DNA of 12,375 nt from Emticicia sp031378715 (GTDB lineage: Bacteria > Bacteroidota > Bacteroidia > Cytophagales > Spirosomataceae): NCBI GenBank assembly GCA_031378715.1, contig JANNEN010000208.1, positions 1-12,375 on the forward strand, read 5' to 3'. Both the position numbers and the translations under genes were made by a program. The notes under the pieces are model-generated. The model was not told the origin of the DNA and made no database searches. It worked only from the letters and a program-made list of their open reading frames with translations. The stretch's first letter is position 1. Each line of letters opens with the position of its first letter. Positions 6,243-12,375 of the stretch are shown piece by piece.

Positions 6243-6995
6243 CTATTTTTTTAGCATGGCAGCTACCGCTTTACATTTTTTAAAATCTGCCTCATAAATC
6301 TCGTATTCGCTTGATAATGAGGCAATATCCACTGGGGTAGTTGTCATGCTTACATCAGGTTTGCGGAAAATCATTTTACTTGCTTGAATACTCCTGCCCG
6401 TCATGTGTAGTGCGTGCACACCAATATCTAAAAACTGTCGGGCATTTTGGGCGGTTACTCCACTTCCTGCCATTATTTCGATGCGGTTATTAGATTTTTC
6501 GACTAATGTTTTGATCAAATCAATTCCTTCGATGGCCGTATTTTTTTGTCCAGAGGTCAAGATTCTTTCGCAGCCACATTCGATAATATCCTCCATGGCT
6601 TGAATGGGGTCATTGGTCATATCAAATGCTCGGTGGAACGTAACGCCCATCGGAGCGGCTAACTTGACGAGCTTAGTAGTCCGTTCTTTATCAACGCTTC
6701 CATCGGGGTTCAGCATTCCCAACACTACGCCGCTTGCACCCAGATTTTTGGCCGTACGAATATCGGCTCTCATTACCCGAATATCATTTTCTGAATAACA
6801 AAAATCTCCGCCACGTGGACGAATCATGACGTAAACTTGTACGTTAAGAAACATATTCTCAACCGCCAAGCGAATCAATCCAGCCGATGGGGTTGTGCCA
6901 CCTTCTGCCATTCCGCTACATAACTCAATGCGATTAGCTCCCGCATCTCGGGCTGTTTCGCAAGATTCCAATGAAAAACAACAAATTTCGAGCAT
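6243..6995 (-). CDS. cutC: CutC family protein (copper homeostasis)
   Basis: A 250-residue cytoplasmic protein with the CutC TIM-barrel sequence from end to end. Recognisable blocks are LEICCFSLESCETARDAGAN at 2-21, RIELCSGMAEGGTTPS (22-37), VMIRPRGGDFCYS (56-68), GVTFHRAFD (117-125), ERILTSGQ (143-150) and IMAGSGV (174-180). CutC was linked to copper tolerance in E. coli, but its biochemical activity is unsettled and the copper role has been disputed. Cys5, Cys6, Cys12, Cys26 and Cys66 are candidate metal ligands. The length matches the family (about 240-250). It starts 32 bp after the gldA-like stop codon and is probably co-transcribed with it; a 22-bp hairpin in that gap may modulate its translation. 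Confidence 0.93.
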   Translation of the reverse strand: MLEICCFSLESCETARDAGANRIELCSGMAEGGTTPSAGLIRLAVENMFLNVQVYVMIRPRGGDFCYSENDIRVMRADIRTAKNLGASGVVLGMLNPDGSVDKERTTKLVKLAAPMGVTFHRAFDMTNDPIQAMEDIIECGCERILTSGQKNTAIEGIDLIKTLVEKSNNRIEIMAGSGVTAQNARQFLDIGVHALHMTGRSIQASKMIFRKPDVSMTTTPVDIASLSSEYEIYEADFKKCKAVAAMLKK

Positions 6996-7004
6996 AATTT
7001 AGTA

Positions 7005-7026
7005 ACACAATTTTCCCAAATTGTGT
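7005..7026 (-). promoter_or_regulatory. 9-bp hairpin with GNRA-type loop between gldA and cutC
   Basis: On the minus strand, ACACAATTT and AAATTGTGT pair perfectly around the tetraloop GGGA, which fits GNRA. The stem begins one base after the gldA-like stop codon and ends 9 nt before the cutC start, covering the ribosome entry zone. No T-tract follows, so a terminator is unlikely. An mRNA-processing, translation-control or operator role is possible. Confidence 0.5.
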
Positions 7027-7027
7027 A

Positions 7028-7735
7028 TTAAGCGGTTAATTTTCTAAAAATTTCTTCAATGCCCTTTCCGCCTTGTTTTAGTTCGGAAAGTGTGCCATTT
7101 GCTACGATTTTTCCTCGATTGATAATCACCACACGGTCGCAAATGGCTTCTACTTCCTGCATGATGTGGGTGCTAAAAATCACGGTTTTGTTTTTACCAA
7201 CCGATTTTATCAACTCTCTGATTTCGACCAACTGATTGGGGTCAAGTCCTGTCGTTGGTTCATCTAAAATCAGCACATCGGGGTTATGAATTAGGGCTTG
7301 AGCAAGCCCCACACGCTGACGATAGCCTTTCGATAATTGCCCGATTTTCTTGTGTTTTTCGATGCCCAAACCCACCATTTCGATGGTTTCGGCTACTTTT
7401 ATTTGTAACGTTTTACCTTTTAAACCGTAGAGCGAACCCGCAAACTCCAAAAACTCACGCACGTACATATCCAAGTACAAAGGGTTATGTTCGGGCAAAT
7501 AGCCAATGCTATTCTTGACTTGCATCGGTAAGGTTCGCACATCAAATCCATTGACTTCGGCCGAGCCGTCGGTGGCGGGCAAATAGCCCGTCAGGATTTT
7601 CATGGTTGTTGATTTTCCTGCACCATTTGGGCCAAGAAAACCGACAATTTCACCTTTGGCTACTTCAAACGATATATTATCAACGGCACGTTGCGTGCCA
7701 TAGGTTTTGCTCAGGTTTTGGATTTTTATTGACAT
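7028..7735 (-). CDS. gldA: GldA-like ABC transporter ATP-binding protein
   Basis: A 235-residue ABC ATPase that would power a membrane partner from the cytoplasmic face. All motifs are intact: Walker A GPNGAGKST (35-43), a GYLPEHNPLY stretch at the Q-loop region (78-87), signature LSKGYRQR (134-141), Walker B VLILDEP (154-160), D-loop GLDP (163-166) and H-switch STH (188-190). The stretches IGYLPEHNPLYLDMYVREFL and KIGQLSKGYRQRVGLAQALI are typical of GldA, the ATPase of the Bacteroidota gliding-associated GldAFG transporter. It is shorter than flavobacterial GldA (about 300 residues), lacking the C-terminal extension, and no gldF or gldG gene is adjacent. A generic GldA-like ATPase is therefore the safer call. 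It lies 127 bp downstream of the GH43 gene and 32 bp upstream of cutC. Confidence 0.85.
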   Translation of the reverse strand: MSIKIQNLSKTYGTQRAVDNISFEVAKGEIVGFLGPNGAGKSTTMKILTGYLPATDGSAEVNGFDVRTLPMQVKNSIGYLPEHNPLYLDMYVREFLEFAGSLYGLKGKTLQIKVAETIEMVGLGIEKHKKIGQLSKGYRQRVGLAQALIHNPDVLILDEPTTGLDPNQLVEIRELIKSVGKNKTVIFSTHIMQEVEAICDRVVIINRGKIVANGTLSELKQGGKGIEEIFRKLTA

Positions 7736-7785
7736 TTTTTAACCGAAATTACCCTCAAAATATTAGCAGTGTTACTTACCAAATA

Positions 7786-7804
7786 TGCGAAATGGAATTT
7801 CGCA
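7786..7804. repeat. Perfect 8-bp inverted repeat upstream of gldA
   Basis: TGCGAAAT-GGA-ATTTCGCA lies in the 127-bp gap between the GH43 stop codon and the gldA-like start. It is a perfect dyad. On the minus strand no T-tract follows, so it is more likely an operator or RNA hairpin than a terminator. No TAnnTTTG box was found for gldA in this gap, which leaves open that gldA and cutC are transcribed through from the GH43 gene. Confidence 0.4.
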
Positions 7805-7862
7805 CCACAATTATAACGTAAAAATAGGTTTTTTGATGAAAACTTTCGTATAAAAACTTCAT

Positions 7863-9644
7863 CTATCTCGCCCCGACAAACTCACTAACGCTCGAAACAC
7901 CGTTTTCATTAAATGCTTCGATGGCAAAATAATATTTCTGTCCAACCGTCAAGGCTCGCAATTCGAGATTTTGGGGTGCATCTGCCCATATTTGGTAAGT
8001 CTGATAAAGTTTGTCGGGAGCGATTCCCCATAAAATATTATAGCCTACTGCACCCGATACTTTTTGCCACGAAATGTCGGCGTTTCGCTCATCTTTTTGG
8101 CGAGTTACGCTCAAACTTTGCGGTATTTCTGGGTTTTTTCCGAAACCATTACCAAAAACTCGAATATCGCTAATGGCCAAATTAGGCATCGGCACGTAGA
8201 TATTCTCAAATTTTATGTAACGAGCTTTTACTGGTTTTGCCAATTCTTCGTAGGCGTTTGGGCGGTCTCGTTTTTCGTTGGTATTATCAGCTACGAGTGT
8301 CCAAGTTTTATTATCAAGCGAGGTATAAACCTTGTATTGAATATAAACTTTGGGCAAAGCACTATCATAAATATCCGATTTGTAGTCGGTATAATTTATC
8401 TGAAATGATTTCACTAAGGTCTCTTTTTCTAAATCAATCGTGAGCGTTTCGCCTTTTTTGTTGGTATTTGCCACCCAAAAAGTGCGTGGATTTTCGTCAG
8501 TGACTAAGTTTGCTGAAAACTTATTTTCTTTTTCAGATGAGGCCGTACAAGGCTTTTTATAAGAAAGCAGCAGCCAACCCGCAAAAAATTCATCGCTTTT
8601 CTGCCATTTCTTGGTTGGTAATTTCTGCGGAAAATCAGCAAAACGAGTATTGGCAAACATCACGCCATCGGCATCAAAACCCGCAGGCACCATCTCTATT
8701 CGTCGCTCGAAGTTCCAGTTTACGGCAATCCACGGCGTGCCTGTATTCCAGTAGTTTCCGTACAAATCTTGGAATGTATTGCCGTGTCCCATGCCCGTCA
8801 TAAATCCCCCAGGTTTGTACGAAACGGGGTTATATGGGGCATACGTGAACGGCCCAAGTGGGTCGTTGCCTACGTAAGTTCCGTTGGCATAAACATTAAA
8901 TTCGGTGCCTGGGGCTCCGTATTGTAGGTAATATTTGCCTTTGTGTTTGGTCATCCAAGCTCCTTCGGTAAACGGCTTGATGGTATCTCGGTGGTCACGC
9001 CCGAAACGTTCCCAGCCGTGGAGTTCGGGGTGGAGATAAATTAGCCCTTTGTAATCATCTTTGTTTTTATAGGTCAAATTTTTCGATTTATCTAATTCTG
9101 CTCCAAACAGCGGGTATAAATTTGACGAACCCCAGTACATAAACCAGCGGTCGGTGTCGGGGTCATGGAAAAGTGCGGGGTCCCACGGGCCAATGTCTTT
9201 GGGCAGGGCGGGTAGCCAACGGTTATAGAAATGTAGTTTACCGTTTTGGGGCGTAGTTGTATAAAAAATAGGGCGTTGCAAAAACGTTGATTGAAATAAA
9301 TAGAGCGTATCTCGTACCGAAATTGCGGCAGGGGCACACATATCTTCCATCGGCCAACGGCTCGGCACGATGTAGTGCCAGTTCAATAAATCTTTTGATT
9401 TCCAGTAGCCCCCTTGAATGGTATGAAAAAGATAATATTCGCCACGGTGCGTAATAATCACGGGGTCAGCACCCGAGCGATAGGATATTTTTTCGTTGGT
9501 TTGTTCCCAATTATACTGATAATTAATATCCATTGGGTTGCAGAATGTTTGTTGCTTGAAAGGTTTCGGTTTTTCAAGATTGAGTTGCGGGCTTTGGGCA
9601 AAAGTGAGGTTTACCCAGAAGACTAACGCCAAGATTTTTTTCAT
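7863..9644 (-). CDS. Secreted GH43-type glycoside hydrolase with F5/8C and FN3 domains
   Basis: A 593-residue exported protein. Residues 1-16 (MKKILALVFWVNLTFA) form a signal peptide cut before QS, with no lipobox, so it is probably periplasmic or secreted. The five-bladed propeller catalytic domain spans about 35-345. The GH43 trio can be assigned: D60 in SGADPVII (general base), D155 in GPWDPALF (pKa modulator) and E227 in TEGAWM (general acid). Residues of about 355-500 form an F5/8-type-C (CBM32-like) domain ending ISDIRVFG, and about 505-593 form a fibronectin type III domain. GH43 enzymes act on arabinan, xylan or galactan side chains; the substrate here is unknown. No SusC/SusD pair is adjacent, so it is not in an evident polysaccharide utilisation locus. 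A longer frame from TTG 9668 is rejected because it begins inside the -7 box and would mask the signal peptide. Confidence 0.88.
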   Translation of the reverse strand: MKKILALVFWVNLTFAQSPQLNLEKPKPFKQQTFCNPMDINYQYNWEQTNEKISYRSGADPVIITHRGEYYLFHTIQGGYWKSKDLLNWHYIVPSRWPMEDMCAPAAISVRDTLYLFQSTFLQRPIFYTTTPQNGKLHFYNRWLPALPKDIGPWDPALFHDPDTDRWFMYWGSSNLYPLFGAELDKSKNLTYKNKDDYKGLIYLHPELHGWERFGRDHRDTIKPFTEGAWMTKHKGKYYLQYGAPGTEFNVYANGTYVGNDPLGPFTYAPYNPVSYKPGGFMTGMGHGNTFQDLYGNYWNTGTPWIAVNWNFERRIEMVPAGFDADGVMFANTRFADFPQKLPTKKWQKSDEFFAGWLLLSYKKPCTASSEKENKFSANLVTDENPRTFWVANTNKKGETLTIDLEKETLVKSFQINYTDYKSDIYDSALPKVYIQYKVYTSLDNKTWTLVADNTNEKRDRPNAYEELAKPVKARYIKFENIYVPMPNLAISDIRVFGNGFGKNPEIPQSLSVTRQKDERNADISWQKVSGAVGYNILWGIAPDKLYQTYQIWADAPQNLELRALTVGQKYYFAIEAFNENGVSSVSEFVGAR

Positions 9645-9665
9645 GTAGCTGGAGTTTTTACAAAA

Positions 9666-9673
9666 CAAAGATA
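9666..9673 (-). promoter_or_regulatory. Bacteroidota -7 promoter box of the GH43 gene
   Basis: On the minus strand 9673-9666 reads TATCTTTG, an exact TAnnTTTG match, 21 bp before the ATG at 9644. The leader would be very short (about 15-20 nt). No clear -33 TTG is present at the usual 19-21 bp spacing. Confidence 0.55.
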
Positions 9674-9696
9674 AAATATCTAATGGAAAATGAATT

Positions 9697-9880
9697 GAAC
9701 CTGTTTAAATCGGCTCGCCGATGCGATATTATTTTACACGCAAAGTACGCAAAGAAAACAAAGAAAAATAGAAAGATGCTTTGTGTTCTTTGCGAACAAC
9801 TTTGCGACCTTTGCGTGCAAATTTAATCCGTTTTTAGAAAAAAACTAAAATTGAATCGGCAAACCGATTTAAACAGGCTC
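9697..9880. repeat. 184-bp nested palindromic repeat element
   Basis: Outer inverted repeats at 9697-9722 and 9855-9880 match at 23 of 26 positions and contain CCTGTTTAAATCGG. Each end can also fold by itself (ATCGGC-TC-GCCGAT on the left, ATCGG-CAAA-CCGAT on the right). Inside, 9733-9754 and 9800-9821 pair at 19 of 22 positions and carry the words CACGCAAAG and CGCAAAG, a type of intergenic repeat I have seen in Bacteroidota genomes. Between them, CAAAG blocks pair with CTTTG blocks. No ORF and no adjacent target duplication are visible. It lies between the GH43 promoter and the prc terminator. Confidence 0.65.
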
Positions 9881-9931
9881 ATAATATTGAATGAATAATT
9901 ACTCAATAATTCGAGTTTCGCTAAAAGAAAA

Positions 9932-9965
9932 TCCCCAAGACAACTTTTTAACGTTGTTTTGGGGA
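9932..9965 (-). terminator. Intrinsic terminator of prc
   Basis: CCCCAAGACAAC (9933-9944) pairs with GTTGTTTTGGGG (9953-9964) at 11 of 12 positions, plus one outer T-A pair, around an 8-nt loop. On the minus strand it is followed by TTTTCTTTT. It lies about 30 bp after the prc stop codon, in the right orientation, and is the clearest terminator in the window. Confidence 0.85.
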
Positions 9966-9993
9966 GGTTCAATTAATTCCAAGTTTGCAAATT

Positions 9994-12111
9994 TCAATTC
10001 TTCAACGCCATTCCTTTTTGCTGAATTACGTCGTTCATCACGTTGAGGGTTTCGCCCAGATAGACATCTTTTTTTAAGTATTTTAACCAAAAATCATTGC
10101 GGTCTTTTTTCAAAGAATCGGTATTGATGAGTGATAAATCGCTTGATAAATTTGCCACCGAAAGTTCATCTTTGAGTTGAGTAAGCCCCCGTACTTTGGT
10201 CGAAATCTCTCTTACTTCTTTCTGTTGAATTTTGTATTTTTGAATCTCCAACGAGCGAGCAGTGCGGCGACCGTCAGCCAGCGTATTGGTATTGTCTTTT
10301 ATTTGCTTGAAAACCTCGTTGGTCAGCAAACGCTCATTGTTTTTTTGTTGTAGCACTGTCAAATCGGGAGCTGCAGTCCAAGTATTATAGGTTGCTTTGG
10401 GCATTTCGTCCCAAACGAGAGCGGTCGGGCTATCTTTTTCACGTATTTTGTAAGCCTCATAAAGTCCAGGCAGCACGATGTCCGACTCTACGCCTTTGAG
10501 TTGCGTAGCACCACCATTTACTCGATAGTATTTTTGTAGCGTCAAATGCACCGCTCCCATATCACCCGCACCGCTACCGTTGCCATTGCCCCCGACGGGG
10601 AACGCTCGTTGTACCGTTCCTTTGCCAAAAGTCGAACTTGAACCCACCACTACGCCACGCTTGTAATCTTGAATCGCCGAGGCAAAAATCTCCGAAGCCG
10701 AGGCACTCCGTTCATTGACCATCACCACCAGCGGGCCGTCATACAGCACCGATGCGTCATTATCGGCCATTTGCGAAGGGCGACCCGAGCGGTCACGAAT
10801 CTGCACTATTGGGCCAGTTTTGATAAACAAACCCACCATATTTACAACTTCCTGCAAGCTACCGCCGCCGTTATCTCTAATATCCAAAATGATACCTTCT
10901 ACACCTTCGGCTTTCAAGTGAGCCACTTCTTTGGCTACATCTTGCGAGCAACGAGCCGCTTGTGGTCGCTGAAAATCGGCATAGAATGCGGGCAAATCAA
11001 TGAGTCCGATTTTGTGTTTGCCACTGCCAATAATCACACTGCGGGCGAAGGTTTCGTCTAATCTCAATTCGGCTCGAATCATCGAAACGGTTTTGAGTGT
11101 TCCGTCGGGTTTTTGTACGGTTATTTTTACTTCCGAACCTTCTGCCCCTCTGATGAGCTTTACGGCATCTTCGGTGGTATAGCCCGTTATATCTTCGGCA
11201 TCGCCCGTGGCTTGCCCTACTTTTACAATAAAATCATTGGCTTGAATTTCGCCCGACTTCCAAGCGGGACCGCCCGTGGTTACGGTTTTGATTTTTATTT
11301 TGTCGTCTTCCTGTTGCAATAAAGCCCCGATTCCGAAGAAACGCCCACTCAAACGCTCATCAAAAGAGCGTTTTTCAACGGGTGGAAAGAAATCAGTGTG
11401 CGGATCCATTTGGTTCGTAATGGTATTGACAAGCATCGCAAAACGCTGATTTTCATCAAATTTATTACGCAAACGGTCAAAATATTTGTCCATCGCTTTT
11501 TTTACTTTCGCACGGGCTTCTTTTTCCAATTCTTGGTCAGATTTTGCCACAAAATCTTTTTTGTCTTTGTTCTTCTCTCGTTGATCTTGGGCATCAATGT
11601 AGCGGTCGAGGGTTTGCCACTTCAAGTATTTTCTCCAACGATCTTTACGTTCGCTGTCGTTGGCGGCAAAATCAATTTTATCGGGGTCTGATTCCAGTAC
11701 ATCATCTTTGGTAAATTCAAACGGTTTTTCGATGAATTGCTTGTACATTTCTTCGGCCTCCAATATACGGTTTTTGTAGATTTCATCGGCTGCTGCAAAA
11801 AAAGTTAGCTGCGAGCCGTGGATTTCGTCATCAATCATGGTTTCGTATTTGCGGAGTTTGCTAATGTCTTTGCTCAACATGATACGCTTGCTGGGGTCAA
11901 GACGCTTGATGTATTCAACAAAAATTTCTTTCGAGAATGCATCGTCAATTTTCTTAGGGCTGTAATGTCCCTGTTCGAGCATTGCTCCCACGGAGCGTAA
12001 GATGGTTTCGTTTTTGGTTGGTGGGTCTTCGTTGAGTGGCGTTGCCGCCACGAAAATAACTATCAAACTAAGACTAAAAAATGCCGTTGAAAACAAATTT
12101 GACTTCTTCAT
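9994..12111 (-). CDS. prc: Carboxy-terminal processing (tail-specific) protease, family S41
   Basis: A 705-residue periplasmic protease of the Prc/Tsp type, which trims or degrades envelope proteins from their C-termini and so affects lipoprotein and peptidoglycan-hydrolase turnover. A signal peptide or anchor lies at about 1-23. The helical N-terminal domain (about 30-245) includes LDPSKRIMLSKDI and MDPHTDFFPP. The PDZ domain is at about 255-345 (GRFFGIGALL to TVSMIRAEL). The S41 catalytic core is at about 365-545. The catalytic dyad is Ser471 in NERSASASE and Lys497 in TFGKGT; the Ser-Lys distance is 26, one more than in E. coli Prc, due to an extra Ser in GSSSTFGKG. A glycine-rich loop (507-519) follows. 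The C-terminal domain at about 560-690 matches the usual Prc tail region. Length is close to E. coli Prc (about 680). It has its own terminator downstream. Confidence 0.95.
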   Translation of the reverse strand: MKKSNLFSTAFFSLSLIVIFVAATPLNEDPPTKNETILRSVGAMLEQGHYSPKKIDDAFSKEIFVEYIKRLDPSKRIMLSKDISKLRKYETMIDDEIHGSQLTFFAAADEIYKNRILEAEEMYKQFIEKPFEFTKDDVLESDPDKIDFAANDSERKDRWRKYLKWQTLDRYIDAQDQREKNKDKKDFVAKSDQELEKEARAKVKKAMDKYFDRLRNKFDENQRFAMLVNTITNQMDPHTDFFPPVEKRSFDERLSGRFFGIGALLQQEDDKIKIKTVTTGGPAWKSGEIQANDFIVKVGQATGDAEDITGYTTEDAVKLIRGAEGSEVKITVQKPDGTLKTVSMIRAELRLDETFARSVIIGSGKHKIGLIDLPAFYADFQRPQAARCSQDVAKEVAHLKAEGVEGIILDIRDNGGGSLQEVVNMVGLFIKTGPIVQIRDRSGRPSQMADNDASVLYDGPLVVMVNERSASASEIFASAIQDYKRGVVVGSSSTFGKGTVQRAFPVGGNGNGSGAGDMGAVHLTLQKYYRVNGGATQLKGVESDIVLPGLYEAYKIREKDSPTALVWDEMPKATYNTWTAAPDLTVLQQKNNERLLTNEVFKQIKDNTNTLADGRRTARSLEIQKYKIQQKEVREISTKVRGLTQLKDELSVANLSSDLSLINTDSLKKDRNDFWLKYLKKDVYLGETLNVMNDVIQQKGMALKN

Positions 12112-12239
12112 ATTTTAAAAAGATATTTTTTCTTAAATAAGCAAAATGTAATGGATTTTGTTCAAAGAATGCGTTGGTGAAAATAAAAAACCTGCAAAAA
12201 TCAATCCAGTATATAACGTTTTTGCACTAAATAAAGGGT
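12112..12239. other. Intergenic region between prc and transposase remnant
   Basis: This 128-bp AT-rich stretch should carry the prc promoter and the right end of the insertion sequence. No exact TAnnTTTG is present on the minus strand; the nearest is TACATTTTG around 12150-12142, one base too long. TGCAAAAA (12193-12200) and TTTTTGCA (12219-12226) form an inverted repeat that, on the minus strand, is followed within two bases by TTTTTTATTTT, so it may end transposase transcription. The IS boundary cannot be fixed without the other end. Confidence 0.4.
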
Positions 12240-12375
12240 CTATGTTGAATAGCGTGGGTAATTGAATTTGAGTTTACCAGCAATGAAGTAAATCATGTTG
12301 ATAAGATTTTTGATATTTCTGAACCCTCTCGCTCTTTTTTTTGCAAGTTGAATTTTTGCATTTATGCTTTCAAGT
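12240..12375 (-). CDS. Transposase C-terminus, ISL3-like (5' part outside window)
   Basis: The frame entering from the right edge ends in 44 residues that read LESINAKIQLAKKRARG, then FRNIKNLINMIYFIAGK, then LKFNYPRYST and stop TAG at 12242-12240. The block IK/Q-x2-K-R-A-x-G-F-R-N-x2-N is typical of the C-terminus of DDE transposases of the ISL3 (IS204/IS1001/IS1165) group. The catalytic residues lie outside the window, so completeness and activity cannot be judged. The gene points towards prc, whose start is about 130 bp away, so the insertion probably sits just upstream of the prc promoter. Confidence 0.65.
   Translation of the reverse strand, partial: LESINAKIQLAKKRARGFRNIKNLINMIYFIAGKLKFNYPRYST

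Noticed and set aside
7806..7862. Intrinsic terminator after the GH43 gene
   Set aside because: GATGAA and TTCATC give only a 6-bp stem with a large loop, and on the minus strand it is followed by A rather than T residues.
9733..9821. CRISPR-like short repeats (CGCAAAG words)
   Set aside because: The words occur in both orientations as palindrome arms, spacing is irregular, and there are no equal-length spacers or cas genes.
10669..11061. 130-residue open frame on the plus strand
   Set aside because: It is antisense to the catalytic core of prc and shows no domain; it is a by-product of the codon pattern of that gene.

Overview
The window looks like chromosomal DNA of a Bacteroidota bacterium, probably order Cytophagales (a Spirosomataceae-like genome). 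The evidence is a GldA-type ABC ATPase, a Bacteroidota-style PepSY-like lipoprotein, an ECF sigma factor beside a protein carrying the KFxxYEAxP...W N-terminal motif, start codons without Shine-Dalgarno sequences, and several promoters with the Bacteroidota -7 box TAnnTTTG. The genus is inference.

Region 1 (1-2453, minus strand) reads PepSY-like lipoprotein, then ECF sigma factor, then a protein cut off by the window edge. The last begins with four tandem 25-residue repeats. Short gaps (53 and 64 bp) suggest one transcription unit that may sense or answer an envelope signal. This is the least ordinary part of the window.

Region 2 (2554-5968, plus strand) holds a Nudix hydrolase of the ADP-sugar pyrophosphatase type, an LptF/LptG-family lipopolysaccharide export permease, and argininosuccinate synthase (argG). 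Each has its own apparent TAnnTTTG promoter, so they are probably separate units. A 103-bp palindrome sits between the permease and argG and runs into the argG promoter.

Region 3 (5969-9673) has argG converging on a minus-strand group. In transcription order this is a secreted GH43-type glycoside hydrolase with F5/8C and FN3 domains, a gldA-like ABC ATPase, and cutC. A 220-bp MITE-like element with 22-bp terminal inverted repeats fills the convergent gap. A GNRA-loop hairpin lies between gldA and cutC.

Region 4 (9674-12375) carries a second nested palindromic repeat element (9697-9880), a strong intrinsic terminator, the periplasmic tail-specific protease gene prc, and at the right edge the C-terminus of an ISL3-like transposase.

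Most genes are housekeeping or envelope functions (LPS transport, periplasmic proteolysis, glycan degradation, arginine synthesis) and do not form one pathway. The unusual content is the sigma/repeat-protein/lipoprotein module and the palindromic elements in the gaps. No tRNA, rRNA, CRISPR array or prophage was seen.
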